A stretch of DNA of 64,000 bases from Cryobacterium luteum (GTDB taxonomy: Bacteria; Actinomycetota; Actinomycetes; Actinomycetales; Microbacteriaceae), in the NCBI RefSeq assembly GCF_900110125.1, contig NZ_FOCN01000001.1, forward strand, positions 1 to 64,000, in the 5' to 3' direction. Of this stretch, positions 53,329 through 62,150 are shown one piece after another; the first letter of the stretch is position 1, and every line of letters begins with the position of its first letter. The position numbers and the translations under genes were made by a program. The notes beneath the pieces are model-generated. The model did no database searches. It saw nothing but the letters and a program-made list of their open reading frames with translations, and was not told where the DNA came from.

Positions 53329-54227
53329 TACGGCGAGGTCAGCTGAATGGTCTTTACGTCCTCCAAGGCGGCCTTGGGAAGCGTTATCTCATAGACTCCG
53401 GCCTCGAGTTTGATCAGGCGCAATCCCTCCGCGAGGTCCGCATTGTGGCCCACATATGAACCCCGCGACAGGACGACGCCGGTGTCGTCACTCCACTCGT
53501 CGACAATGCGCAAGCGAAGGCCATTCCAACTCGCCTCCACGTTGAGCTCGACAATATCTCCAGCTTCCGCCCGGGCAATCTCTCGTCGCCATTTGCCGGG
53601 AGCGGTCTGCGCGAACAACGGATCCGCGGGTTGCTCATCCATCGCGAGTGCAATGCGGGTTCCGCCATCCAACACGTCTGCGAGGTAATACGCCTGATTG
53701 AACGACGCGAGCGTTCCGACGAAGCGGGAGCGTGGCGACCGACGCGCAACTGCCAGGCCGTCGACCACCCAGCCATGGCCAACATCCGGATACCGCGCCA
53801 GTTCCTGACTCGACCCGTCGGTAAAAATCCGCACAAGCACCGAGTCGGGAGCGAGACGAGTATGGGTGAGCCACCACAGAGGTACGATTCGCTCACCGGC
53901 CGTCGCGAAACCGGTTCCCGTGAAAGGCGCCCGATCAACGAAGGGCCCGTCCGTCATCGACCGAGTCGCCTGGTCGATGCCGCCGATGGCGTTGACCAGT
54001 TGCTGGGTCGGAGTGGACGGAAAACGGAGCACGTCGAGGTATGGGTCGCTTGCCGAGAATGGCGACCCGGGATAGCCCAGGCCGTGGATCTCGAACAGTT
54101 GTGCAGGCGTTGTCGCGAAGGCCACGTCACCGGCTTGGACTGCGAAACCTGAGACGCGATCCCACCCGGACGTCAGATATGCGGCGCTGGCCTGCGGTGT
54201 GACAACTTTCTGCAGAACCGTATTCAC
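53328..54227 (-). CDS. Stand-alone homologue of the toxin C-terminal domain
   Basis: 299 residues from GTG at 54227, with GGAG eight bases upstream. Residues 26-70 (VSGFAVQAGDVAFATTPAQL...GLGYPGSPF...DPYLDVLRF) align with residues about 647-695 of the large toxin-like protein (LQGFVARPADTAGMTPTQM...GLNYPGSQY...PYFDVRF), and later segments (FTGTGF, DGSSQELARYPDVGHGWV) match its tail (FSGTGSGF, DGTRELVGVFD...AGSWV). An Arg in the toxin (VAR) is Gln here. The C-terminal 100 residues form a separate beta domain (SWNGLRLRIVDEW...GVYEITLP). It may be an immunity or decoy protein. Confidence 0.7.
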   Translation of the reverse strand: MNTVLQKVVTPQASAAYLTSGWDRVSGFAVQAGDVAFATTPAQLFEIHGLGYPGSPFSASDPYLDVLRFPSTPTQQLVNAIGGIDQATRSMTDGPFVDRAPFTGTGFATAGERIVPLWWLTHTRLAPDSVLVRIFTDGSSQELARYPDVGHGWVVDGLAVARRSPRSRFVGTLASFNQAYYLADVLDGGTRIALAMDEQPADPLFAQTAPGKWRREIARAEAGDIVELNVEASWNGLRLRIVDEWSDDTGVVLSRGSYVGHNADLAEGLRLIKLEAGVYEITLPKAALEDVKTIQLTSP

Positions 54228-54290
54228 TGTGTGATCTCCAACTTCGATGATTGTCTGGCTGTGAACGCGACGTATCGCAATGTGCGAGAA

Positions 54291-55463
54291 CTAGTGACGG
54301 CGCCGATCGGGCATCTGCCAACCGAACCGAGGCAAGTCTGACAGCGCCACCGGGTGAATCGTGTAGCGCAGTTGAGAGACCTGCTCGAGCGGGGCTGAAA
54401 CCGCGGACACGAATGCCACGTCGTTTGGCTCGTCGAGACCCTCCACCGCCCGCATTTCGCCCTGCCACTCAACAGCGGACTCTATTCGCCGAGCGCTGGT
54501 CACATCCTCTTCGGCATCGCCTGGCGCGACGATCGTGCGCCATTCCATGGGGGAATGTCGCTGGGTGCCGAGCGCGTAGAGCCCATAGTCTTCGGTCACG
54601 GTCTCACCGAGGTCCTTGCGCACGATGATTCCTTCGTCGTGCTCATCCCGGTCGCCGGGTAGCACCACGACGCCCGCTCGTCCGCGAACGTGTGCCACGC
54701 ACCCGATGACCGTTCCCCGGCCGACGGGCCGTTCTGCACTTGACCACGAACGCAGGCTGAGCTCGGTGCGCGAGACGACTGCCGACCATCCGCTCTTCAC
54801 GTTCGCCCCGTGCCGAATTTCGGGATGCTCGACCGCTGGCAGTCCTCCACGCTCAACGAAGATGTGCGCGCGGGTGCCTCGGATTCCCGCGACCTTCACC
54901 GTGATGTCACGCCACACCGCGGTCCATTCCACATACCGCAGTCCCGGCACCTGGTCGCGCGGCACCAGACGGGTGAACGACTGATACCCGTCCGGCTGCC
55001 ACTCATCGCCCGGCGGCTCGCCATCGTCCAACCAGACCAGCTGAAGTTGCGGCACGCCGGCCAGGCTGACCGTGCCTGCGGAATCGGCAACGCCGAAGTC
55101 CGTACCGTCGATCGTCGTCAATAATCCGGGCAGGGGTGTCTCGTCGTCGATCACGTCGAAGACCGACGTGCGAGTCAACCAGAAGCGATCGAGATCAAGA
55201 AAACTCACCTCGCCAGACATCAACGGCAATCGCGAACCCGGGTAGCTCCCGTCGAGATACTTGAGGTTGTGCACACCGCTGAGGGGCAGTTCACCGTTCA
55301 CGGCCACCAAACCCCGCGGGCTGACCGACTCCACGTGAACGCGAACCCCGTTGAACCGTGCCCACCCCTCTAGGTGCACGCGACCCCCCGGAATGGCTCG
55401 GTCGCGCAAGATACTCAGATCACGCGGATGAGTCAGGTCGCTCGGGTCATTGTCGAAAATCAC
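54291..55463 (-). CDS. Hypothetical beta-rich protein in toxin locus (immunity candidate)
   Basis: 390 residues from GTG at 55463, with perfect AAGGAG eight bases upstream. Soluble, beta-rich, no signal peptide. A segment VEWTAVWRDITVKVAGIRG...HGANVKSGWSAVVSRTEL resembles the C-terminal domain of the adjacent 53328-54227 protein (W-x-x-x-x-x-V...HNAD...GVYE pattern). Located between toxin and ARH genes on the same strand. Function unknown; immunity role is inferred from position only. Confidence 0.6.
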   Translation of the reverse strand: MIFDNDPSDLTHPRDLSILRDRAIPGGRVHLEGWARFNGVRVHVESVSPRGLVAVNGELPLSGVHNLKYLDGSYPGSRLPLMSGEVSFLDLDRFWLTRTSVFDVIDDETPLPGLLTTIDGTDFGVADSAGTVSLAGVPQLQLVWLDDGEPPGDEWQPDGYQSFTRLVPRDQVPGLRYVEWTAVWRDITVKVAGIRGTRAHIFVERGGLPAVEHPEIRHGANVKSGWSAVVSRTELSLRSWSSAERPVGRGTVIGCVAHVRGRAGVVVLPGDRDEHDEGIIVRKDLGETVTEDYGLYALGTQRHSPMEWRTIVAPGDAEEDVTSARRIESAVEWQGEMRAVEGLDEPNDVAFVSAVSAPLEQVSQLRYTIHPVALSDLPRFGWQMPDRRRH

Positions 55464-55556
55464 GGCTGGACTCCTTCTCGAAATCGACCGCGCGCGCGCT
55501 GCCGGCAACCGCCGCAATCCCATCCAGTCTTCCAGAGGGGGCAGCACCTCGGGAAC

Positions 55557-58106
55557 TCATCGAACGGGTGCGGCAAAACCTGATGGCGTGGCGTCCAAGA
55601 ACGACCGTGGGTTCAGCGAATCGACGAGGACCCAGCTGCCAGCGATCGATGGGTTCGACCGGTCGAAGACGCCCACAAGCTCCCGAGTGCCATCGGGCAG
55701 CGTGCGCCACAACTCGCTGCCGTCCGGCAAGGCGATCCGATTGCGACCAAAGGTTGCCTCGGGTACGAAACCCGAGCCGGTTCCAGAGAAGCCCGAACCG
55801 CGGAACGGATTCTTCGGGTCGAGTGCCTGCGCGAGTTCTCGAACGAGGGAGGGGTGTCGTACCTCGAGGGCGGACTTCTCGGCCGGAAACAAATTGTCCC
55901 AAAAGGCCTGGACGGCGTCAGCACGCAGGATCGCATCTGAGATGCTGAAAATACTGTCCGGCAACTCGGCCTCCATCCACTGCACTGCTGAATCCGGTAC
56001 GCGCGGGGCGGCAACGCCCGAGGTTTCGAAGCGCACGTCGAAGTACGGGCGCCCCGCGGCGATATCGCTGGTGTACTGGCTGCCGGGATAGTTGAGTCCC
56101 AGTGCATCGTGCATCTGTGTCGGCGTCATTCCAGCCGTGTCCGCCGGGCGAGCCACAAAACCTTGCAGGTCCTGCATCGTGACTGGCATTTGATCGATGA
56201 TAATCTCGGCCTGTTCCCACGGAACCGTCTTCTGCAGGTGACCGGTGTTATCGGGAGAGGGCAGGGCATCCCGGATATCAATCAGGAGTGACATCTCGTG
56301 GCGCGTCAGGCCCGCCAGGGGCGTCTCGACGAGGCGTGTGAATTCCGGCATCGATACACCGGCACGATCGAGAACCACCGGCAGGCTGTCTTCAAAGGAC
56401 GAATATCCGGCCGCTGCGATCCCGCTGTCGGAAAACGCGGGTGTGTACGAGGTTCCATTCTCCAAGGCCACCGGCGCGGATCCATTGAACACCGTTCCGG
56501 CGGGGCCAGCATCAGTTGATGGTGCATCGGACGACGTCGCGTGGGGCGTGACGTCGTCGATTGCGCCCGCGGGCGCATCCGCTGTGGGGCGGGGCGCGGC
56601 GTCAACGGGCACGTCGACGTGCGCAGCGACCGGAGGTGCGGCCGCTGCGGCGGAAGGCGTTACGCGGTCGGCGATGCTGTGCAGCGCGCTCCCGCCGCTG
56701 CCAGCCTCGCCAACGGCCAGGTGCGGCGGCGCGCCAAACCCGACAGCGCCGTCCGGAGTCACGGCCAGGTAGCCGGGCTCGATGTGCACCGCGGGAGTCT
56801 GGTCGGCGATGGAGTGCAACGCCTGGGCGAGCGCGGCGCGACCGGTCGAGACACCGGAGAACAGGCCGGTTTTGGCCAGGTCGGTGACAACCGTGAGACC
56901 CTGGCCGACGTGGAGTACTGCGCCGCCGGCCCGGGTGACTACCGTCACGCCCGGCAAGACGACGTCGATGGTGTGACCGATGATCGACGACACGCGCGCC
57001 GTGATCGTGCCGGCCTTCACCCCACCGACGACCGCGCCTCCGGGGATGAAGAAGGTGCCGATGTTGAGCAGTGCCGTTCCGGCCGCTTCAGCCGGGTTCT
57101 CGGCCCACTTGTCGGCCGCGACGATTCCCTTTGCCGCAGCGAACAGCGCCTCCTGCGAGCCGTTGACGAAGTTCTGGGTGCCGTGCAGCCAGCCAGGAAC
57201 CGACGACTTCGGCACCGTCATCGACAGAATCGAGATCGGCCCGACCAGGGCGAGACCGGCCACGGTCATGCCTAGGCCAGACCACACCTGCCCGGCCAGC
57301 TGGCCGTCGCCCCACTGTCCGGTGTCCGAGTTGTAGCTCAGGAGTGCGCCGCCGCCCTCCCACATGCCCACGGCAGAATCGGCGATGCCGTCGCCGAACG
57401 ACTCGGAACACGACCGGTCACCGTCAGTAGCCGCGCCCCACGGCAGGGACACGCCCTCACTGTCAAGGTCGGCGACGGTCAGCGCCATGGCGTCGACCAC
57501 ACACACGTCCCTGCGCAACGCATTGATCGCGTTCACGCAGTCGACCCGTACCGTGTCGAGCGCGGCGACCTCGACGTTCACCCGGTGGATCAGGTCTTTG
57601 TTCTCTTCCACGGATGGCTTGTGCTCACGCCAGTTGATCACCGTCGGTCCCATATCGGCGAAATCGGTCACCATGAAGCTCAAGACGCCCGCGTTGTAAG
57701 CGGGGTGGTCGCCGTCCCAAATGTCGACGGTGACGCCGTCGGACACCCGGGCGACGAACGCCCGAGCCTCCTCGCGAATGATCGCCAGACGCGCCTTCAC
57801 CGGAGCCACATCGTCGGCGAAGTTGGCGATAATCGTCGACAACGACGAGAACGTCTGCCCCAGCGCCGCGGAATCCACGGCGACCGGCGCCATCACCTCC
57901 AGCAACTCGGCTGACTCCGGCGCCACATACACACCCGACAACCCCGCCCACTGCGTGACAACCGCGGCGCCCTTCTCGGTCACCGCCGTACCCGCCGTCG
58001 AAAAGCCCGTCGCCGACCCGGCCAGCGTCGCCGGATCGATATCCGCCCCCGGAATCAGATCGGGCTGAATCAGATCGCCATCAACCAGGCACATCTGCGC
58101 GGCCAT
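55557..58106 (-). CDS. Large type VII secretion substrate with C-terminal toxin-like domain
   Basis: 849 residues. Helical N-terminus (1-130, TQWAGLSGVYVAPESAELLEVM and following coil) as in actinobacterial T7SS-dependent polymorphic toxins; hydrophobic segments near 275-300 and 350-410; Ala/Pro/Asp-rich linker (about 495-560); then a variable C-terminal region (about 640-849) with QGFVARPADTAGMTPTQM, GLNYPGSQY, PYFDVRF and DGTRELVGVFD. Start overlaps the stop of the DUF6507-like gene by one base. The C-terminal domain resembles no toxin I can name; an ADP-ribosyltransferase is my leading guess because an ARH gene shares the operon and VAR could be the NAD-binding Arg. Not proven. Confidence 0.75.
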   Translation of the reverse strand: MAAQMCLVDGDLIQPDLIPGADIDPATLAGSATGFSTAGTAVTEKGAAVVTQWAGLSGVYVAPESAELLEVMAPVAVDSAALGQTFSSLSTIIANFADDVAPVKARLAIIREEARAFVARVSDGVTVDIWDGDHPAYNAGVLSFMVTDFADMGPTVINWREHKPSVEENKDLIHRVNVEVAALDTVRVDCVNAINALRRDVCVVDAMALTVADLDSEGVSLPWGAATDGDRSCSESFGDGIADSAVGMWEGGGALLSYNSDTGQWGDGQLAGQVWSGLGMTVAGLALVGPISILSMTVPKSSVPGWLHGTQNFVNGSQEALFAAAKGIVAADKWAENPAEAAGTALLNIGTFFIPGGAVVGGVKAGTITARVSSIIGHTIDVVLPGVTVVTRAGGAVLHVGQGLTVVTDLAKTGLFSGVSTGRAALAQALHSIADQTPAVHIEPGYLAVTPDGAVGFGAPPHLAVGEAGSGGSALHSIADRVTPSAAAAAPPVAAHVDVPVDAAPRPTADAPAGAIDDVTPHATSSDAPSTDAGPAGTVFNGSAPVALENGTSYTPAFSDSGIAAAGYSSFEDSLPVVLDRAGVSMPEFTRLVETPLAGLTRHEMSLLIDIRDALPSPDNTGHLQKTVPWEQAEIIIDQMPVTMQDLQGFVARPADTAGMTPTQMHDALGLNYPGSQYTSDIAAGRPYFDVRFETSGVAAPRVPDSAVQWMEAELPDSIFSISDAILRADAVQAFWDNLFPAEKSALEVRHPSLVRELAQALDPKNPFRGSGFSGTGSGFVPEATFGRNRIALPDGSELWRTLPDGTRELVGVFDRSNPSIAGSWVLVDSLNPRSFLDATPSGFAAPVR

Positions 58107-58459
58107 CAGGACGCACCGGTGAAGAACGACAGGTCACCGGATGACGCGGCCTGGCTCGCCGCCGCCTGCGCGGTCGCCGCCATCTCCTCGTCACCCTGCA
58201 CATACCCGATGGTGGCGGTGCTGGCCCCGAGCGAGCCCGCCGTGATGCGGTTGCCGATGGCGATCAGGCGGTTCTGCTCGCTCGTGATCAGCGCCTGCAC
58301 GGCTGCCGGAACGTCGGCCAGGCCGGAGCCGGCACCGCTGCTGAGCTCGGAGAATGCCGTCGACATGCCGTCGAGCGCACTGCTCAGCTCGGTCGCGGCG
58401 GTTTCCACCGATGCGAGCACGGACTGCACGCCAGGCGCGTTGATACTCCAGCCGCTCAT
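58106..58459 (-). CDS. DUF6507-like WXG-type small protein
   Basis: 117 residues starting MSGWSINAPGVQSVLASVE, the typical opening of this T7SS-associated helical family, with Ala/Ser-rich helices. Probably a helical-hairpin partner or chaperone of the large substrate encoded immediately downstream (TGATG overlap). Confidence 0.75.
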   Translation of the reverse strand: MSGWSINAPGVQSVLASVETAATELSSALDGMSTAFSELSSGAGSGLADVPAAVQALITSEQNRLIAIGNRITAGSLGASTATIGYVQGDEEMAATAQAAASQAASSGDLSFFTGAS

Positions 58460-58495
58460 TCCCCCGAGCCTTTCCGTGCGCCCGAAGGCAGACGT

Positions 58496-58816
58496 TTATC
58501 CGATGTTTTGAACGGCGGAACGACCACGAGCGAGAGCGGCCTGAGCGGTCTCATCGTTCGACGCGAGGGAGGTGCGCAGGGACGTGATGATCTGCTTCAC
58601 CTGCCCGGCCACCGTGTTCCAACGAATTTCCTTCGACGCGTACTCTTCCGACACGCCGTCTGCCTGGTAATCGGCCATCATGGCCTTCACATCGGCGTCG
58701 CGCTGGTCGATGAGGGCCTCGAGTCGACCCGCAATAGCGTTGAAGTTGTCCTGCGCATTCTGTGATGCAGCAATGTCATAGTCGCGACGATCCGCCGCGT
58801 TACCGCCTGAAGCCAT
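58496..58816 (-). CDS. ESAT-6-like small protein (pore-forming ESAT-6 type)
   Basis: 106 residues from ATG at 58816. QRDADVKAMMADYQADGVSEEYASKEIRW and a helical hairpin layout match the family often named pore-forming ESAT-6. IRWNTVAG holds a Trp near the turn in place of a strict WXG. Secreted via the ESX-like system; 36 bases before the DUF6507-like gene. Confidence 0.8.
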   Translation of the reverse strand: MASGGNAADRRDYDIAASQNAQDNFNAIAGRLEALIDQRDADVKAMMADYQADGVSEEYASKEIRWNTVAGQVKQIITSLRTSLASNDETAQAALARGRSAVQNIG

Positions 58817-58826
58817 GAGAGTGCCC

Positions 58827-59171
58827 CTATCCCCGTGAACCGAACCGAGCCGAGTCGAAACCCGCCCCGGATTGTGCTGATGTCGTCTGGTCAGCGAACT
58901 CCTGGTCGGCCTGGCCGAAGGCCACATCCTGGTCGGCGATACCGGTGAGGATCGACGACAGCGCGCCGTTCAACTCAGCCGAAATGGAATCCGTCTCGTT
59001 CTTGAACCGATCGAATGCCGCACGGCCAGCACCATTGAACCGGCCCTCGAGCGGCGCAGCGGCCTCGAACAACTGCTTCACCAGCGTGCCGAGGTCGTCA
59101 GACGACGTGCTGGTCTTCTTGACGAGATGCGACAGAACGTCGGCCCCCATCGCGAACTTCATGCCGGACAT
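58827..59171 (-). CDS. WXG100-like secreted protein
   Basis: 114 residues. Two helices with a turn EGRFNGAGRAAFDRFK, where FNG stands at the usual WXG position. First gene of the minus-strand substrate operon. Likely forms a pair with the ESAT-6-like protein 10 bases downstream. Confidence 0.8.
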   Translation of the reverse strand: MSGMKFAMGADVLSHLVKKTSTSSDDLGTLVKQLFEAAAPLEGRFNGAGRAAFDRFKNETDSISAELNGALSSILTGIADQDVAFGQADQEFADQTTSAQSGAGFDSARFGSRG

Positions 59172-59187
59172 CGTGTACCCCCAATAG

Positions 59188-59352
59188 TCGGTGAGCCCTC
59201 AGGATAGGCCACCAAGCTGTACAGCGGGGGTTTTTGGGTAAAGCTGCACAATCCTAGATGAAATGCTACCCCCCGTACGCGCAGCGCCCACCCCACCCCC
59301 AAGGTGGGTGAGACCTCAGGATAGGCTACTCATTAACCTCGGGGATTTTGGG
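59188..59352. promoter_or_regulatory. Direct repeat in the divergent promoter region of the secretion locus
   Basis: Two imperfect copies (59188-59238 and 59304-59352) of GTGAG(A/C)CCTCAGGATAGGC...CGGGG(A/G)TTTTGGG lie 116 bp apart. On the minus strand each gives CCTATCCTGAGG, which could be a -10 region (TATCCT). The pair may be tandem promoters of the substrate operon or binding sites of a common regulator of both arms. Confidence 0.6.
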
Positions 59353-59423
59353 CAATGGGGCGACGTCGTTGGCGCGCCGGGGAACCCCACTGTGGGTGAT
59401 CTATCGGAAGCTGGGGTGCACAC

Positions 59424-60557
59424 GTGGGCAACGCACTCCTCGGCGCGATCAGTTGCGGCCGGTGCGGCGCCCGGTTGCCCACCCTCGGCCACTACTGCGA
59501 CCGCTGCGGCGTCGTGCGCATCGCAGCCCTGGCGCCTGGATCGAGCCACGGCATGCTCGGCGGCGTCGTGCCGGCCAGCGTCAGCCTGCGGCTCTGGTCC
59601 CTTTCTCTCGATGCCGTCCCAGCCGTTGTGCTGGTCGCCCTCGCCGTGGGCGGGGCGCTCACCGGGCACGGTGCCGTGGCTGTCCTGCTCGCATTGCTGC
59701 TCGCGGCGTTCCTGGTGCTTCAGGTCGCACTCTTCACCACGTTCGGGCGCAGCGTGGGTCGGTTGCTGCTCGGGCTGCGCACGGTCGACTCCCTCACCGG
59801 CCTGCCGCCGACGACTGTTCGGGCCGCGGCCTCGGTGCTGGTCGTGACGCCCCAGGCGGCGGGCGCGACCGTCACCACCAACCTGCGTCGCGGACGCGAC
59901 CCGCTTGCTCCCGCCCTGCCCCCGCTCGGCGCCGACCAACTCGGGCACAACGTGCGCCCCTCGCACTCGACCGCGCACACCGGCGGCCTCGAAGCCGTCA
60001 GCATCGATGCGGCCGGGCCAGCGACGGTGATGCCGGAGGTTGCGCGCGAACCCGTGGCGCAGCATCCGCTCGACGCACCGGCGACACTCGCAGCACCCGC
60101 AGCACCCGCAGCACCCGCGGTACCCGCGCGCGCGGTGCAGCCGGCCGACGACGGCTACGCGCCGAAGCCGCCGGAAGTGGCGATGGTCAGCATCGTGCTC
60201 GACAACGACCAGACCCTGCAGGTCGCGTCGTCGCTGCTGATGGGTCGACGACCGGCCAATCGAGCGGATGGCGCGCAGCATCCGCTGTTCGCCTGGGCCG
60301 ACCTGTCGCGCACCCTGTCGAAGACGCATGCCCTGCTCACCTGGTCGGGATCACTGCTCTGGGTGACCGACCTCGGCTCCGCGAACGGAACCACCTTGGT
60401 GACGCCGTCAGGCGAGCGGATGCGCCTCGTCGCCGGAACACCCACCGCCGCCGCCAGCGGCTGCACGGTGGAGCTCGGCGATCGTACCTTCGGGGTGCGC
60501 GTGCCTGAGACCACCAACGCCGAGACAATGGAAAGAAGGTCGGCCGGTGTCTTCTGA
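59424..60557 (+). CDS. Membrane protein with zinc ribbon, RDD-like helices and FHA domain (T7SS)
   Basis: 377 residues from GTG at 59424. Zinc ribbon CGRC...CDRC (11-29), two to three membrane helices (about 52-120, RDD-like with GRSVGRLLLGLRTVD), a Pro/Ala-rich linker, and a C-terminal FHA domain with LLMGRRP, SKTHALL and SANGTTL. FHA binds phosphothreonine; such proteins regulate or build ESX-like systems. First gene of the plus-strand secretion arm; its end overlaps the next gene. Confidence 0.85.
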   Translation: MGNALLGAISCGRCGARLPTLGHYCDRCGVVRIAALAPGSSHGMLGGVVPASVSLRLWSLSLDAVPAVVLVALAVGGALTGHGAVAVLLALLLAAFLVLQVALFTTFGRSVGRLLLGLRTVDSLTGLPPTTVRAAASVLVVTPQAAGATVTTNLRRGRDPLAPALPPLGADQLGHNVRPSHSTAHTGGLEAVSIDAAGPATVMPEVAREPVAQHPLDAPATLAAPAAPAAPAVPARAVQPADDGYAPKPPEVAMVSIVLDNDQTLQVASSLLMGRRPANRADGAQHPLFAWADLSRTLSKTHALLTWSGSLLWVTDLGSANGTTLVTPSGERMRLVAGTPTAAASGCTVELGDRTFGVRVPETTNAETMERRSAGVF

Positions 60558-60834
60558 CCACGATGTGGTGCTGCTGGAAACAGTCAAAACGCACCGCGAC
60601 CGGCTGCGTGCCGCCTTTCTGTTCGGCGAGTTGTCGGAGCGTCGCACGGCCAATGACAATGTGCGCCGAGTGATCGGGAGCATGGTGCTGGCCGCCGTGC
60701 TGTGTGCGGGCTGCATCGGCGTCTCGTTCGTGGTGGACCTGCTGGCGCAGCGCGCCGCTGCTGCCAGCCAGACCCAGACCCCCGTCGCCCCGGTGCCCAC
60801 ACCGACGACAGCAGTAGAAACGGACACCCCGTGA
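60547..60834 (+). CDS. Small single-pass membrane protein of the secretion locus
   Basis: 95 residues from GTG at 60547, overlapping the FHA gene by 11 bases and eccD by 4 (GTGA). Charged N-terminal helix (1-45), one membrane helix (about 46-70), then a Thr/Pro-rich tail. Position and coupling suggest a structural accessory protein. Not recognised. Confidence 0.75.
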   Translation: MSSDHDVVLLETVKTHRDRLRAAFLFGELSERRTANDNVRRVIGSMVLAAVLCAGCIGVSFVVDLLAQRAAAASQTQTPVAPVPTPTTAVETDTP

Positions 60835-62150
60835 GTGGATTCACCCGGCTCACCATTGTGGGCCGCACGCGCAAGGCCGAAATCGTCGTGCCCAACGACG
60901 AGACGATCGCTGCGCTCATTCCCCAGCTGATGGACCTGCTCGACGAGAACACCGGGTCCGTGGCCCGCCCGCTCACCCTCGTACGCGCGACCGGTCAGCA
61001 GCTGGACACCGCGTTGACGCTGGCCGACCAGGAGGTCGCGGCCGGTGAGCTGCTGCGCCTGCTGCGGGTGGACGAAGCTCCGGCGCCGCCCGAAGTCGCC
61101 GACGTGACCGACGTCGTCGCTGAAGCCCGCGACGATCGGCGCGGCCTCTGGCAGGCTGCACACCGACAGGGCGTCGGTGCCGTGCTGGTCGGCCTGCTCA
61201 CCGGCACCGCTGGCTGGCTCGCGATCCCCCTGGGAACGTCGGCCACCCCGGTCGCGCTCGGGCTCGGCATCGCCTTTCTGGGCTGCCTCGCCGTCGCCAC
61301 GGCCCTCGGCCTGCTCGGTCGACGCTGGCCGGCCATCGGCTTCACCGCCGCCGCGTTCGGCCTGGTTCCGGCGACGGCGCTCGCTCTCGCATCCGCTCTG
61401 CTGCCAACGGATGCCGCAGCCCCCGCCGCCATCGTCGCCTTCGGCCTCGCCTGGCTCACGATCGGCCTGGCCCTCGGAATCGGTCTGGGCCTCCGCCCGG
61501 CCCTGCGGGCGAGCGCCCTCGCCCTTATTCTGGTCGTTCTCGCACTCGCGCTGCCGTTCATCGGTGTCGGCGGGCTGGAAACGGCCGGGATCGTCGGAAT
61601 CACGGCTGCTCTGATGTGCGGCCTGCTGCCCTGGTACGCCATGAACAGTTCGGGACTGACCGGACTCGATGACCTCGTGATCGCGGGCCGGCTCACCCAC
61701 CGCGCGGCGGTGCTGACGACCGTCAACGACGCCTATCGCTCGCTGACCTGGTCGACGGTGGCCGTGGCCGTGCCGCTCTTCGTCACCGCCACCGCGCTCG
61801 CCGCCTCGGCCAACGGGTGGGCGATCGCGCTCGGCGCTGCCCTCGCCGTGGTCACGGCCCTGCGCACGCGCGCCTTTCCGCTGGCCGCCCAGGCGATCAC
61901 CCTGTGGGCGGCGGCGCTGCTCACCCTCGTGCTGGTGGCATTCGCGCACGCCGACGGCTGGGGCATCATCGTCGCGCTCGTGGCGCTGGCCGCGATCACC
62001 CTGGTGACCGTGGCGCTGACCCCGCCGCCGCACACCAGGGCCCGACTGCGACGGGTGGGCAACGGCATCGAGATGCTCGCTGTCGTCTCGCTGCTGCCCG
62101 TACTGCTGGGCATTTTCGGCATCTACCCCGACCTGCTGGGAACGTTCTAA
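60831..62150 (+). CDS. eccD: Type VII secretion integral membrane protein EccD
   Basis: 439 residues from GTG at 60831. N-terminal ubiquitin-like domain (TRLTIVGRTRKAEIVVPNDETIAALIPQLMDLL), then about eleven membrane helices with short loops, the EccD plan. It forms the membrane channel scaffold with EccC and others. Next gene starts directly after its stop. Confidence 0.9.
   Translation: MSGFTRLTIVGRTRKAEIVVPNDETIAALIPQLMDLLDENTGSVARPLTLVRATGQQLDTALTLADQEVAAGELLRLLRVDEAPAPPEVADVTDVVAEARDDRRGLWQAAHRQGVGAVLVGLLTGTAGWLAIPLGTSATPVALGLGIAFLGCLAVATALGLLGRRWPAIGFTAAAFGLVPATALALASALLPTDAAAPAAIVAFGLAWLTIGLALGIGLGLRPALRASALALILVVLALALPFIGVGGLETAGIVGITAALMCGLLPWYAMNSSGLTGLDDLVIAGRLTHRAAVLTTVNDAYRSLTWSTVAVAVPLFVTATALAASANGWAIALGAALAVVTALRTRAFPLAAQAITLWAAALLTLVLVAFAHADGWGIIVALVALAAITLVTVALTPPPHTRARLRRVGNGIEMLAVVSLLPVLLGIFGIYPDLLGTF

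Noticed and set aside
55557..58106. Naming the toxin domain as TNT-type NAD glycohydrolase
   Set aside because: The expected TNT motifs (such as GTPF...RALPP and a QY-type end) are not visible in residues 640-849.
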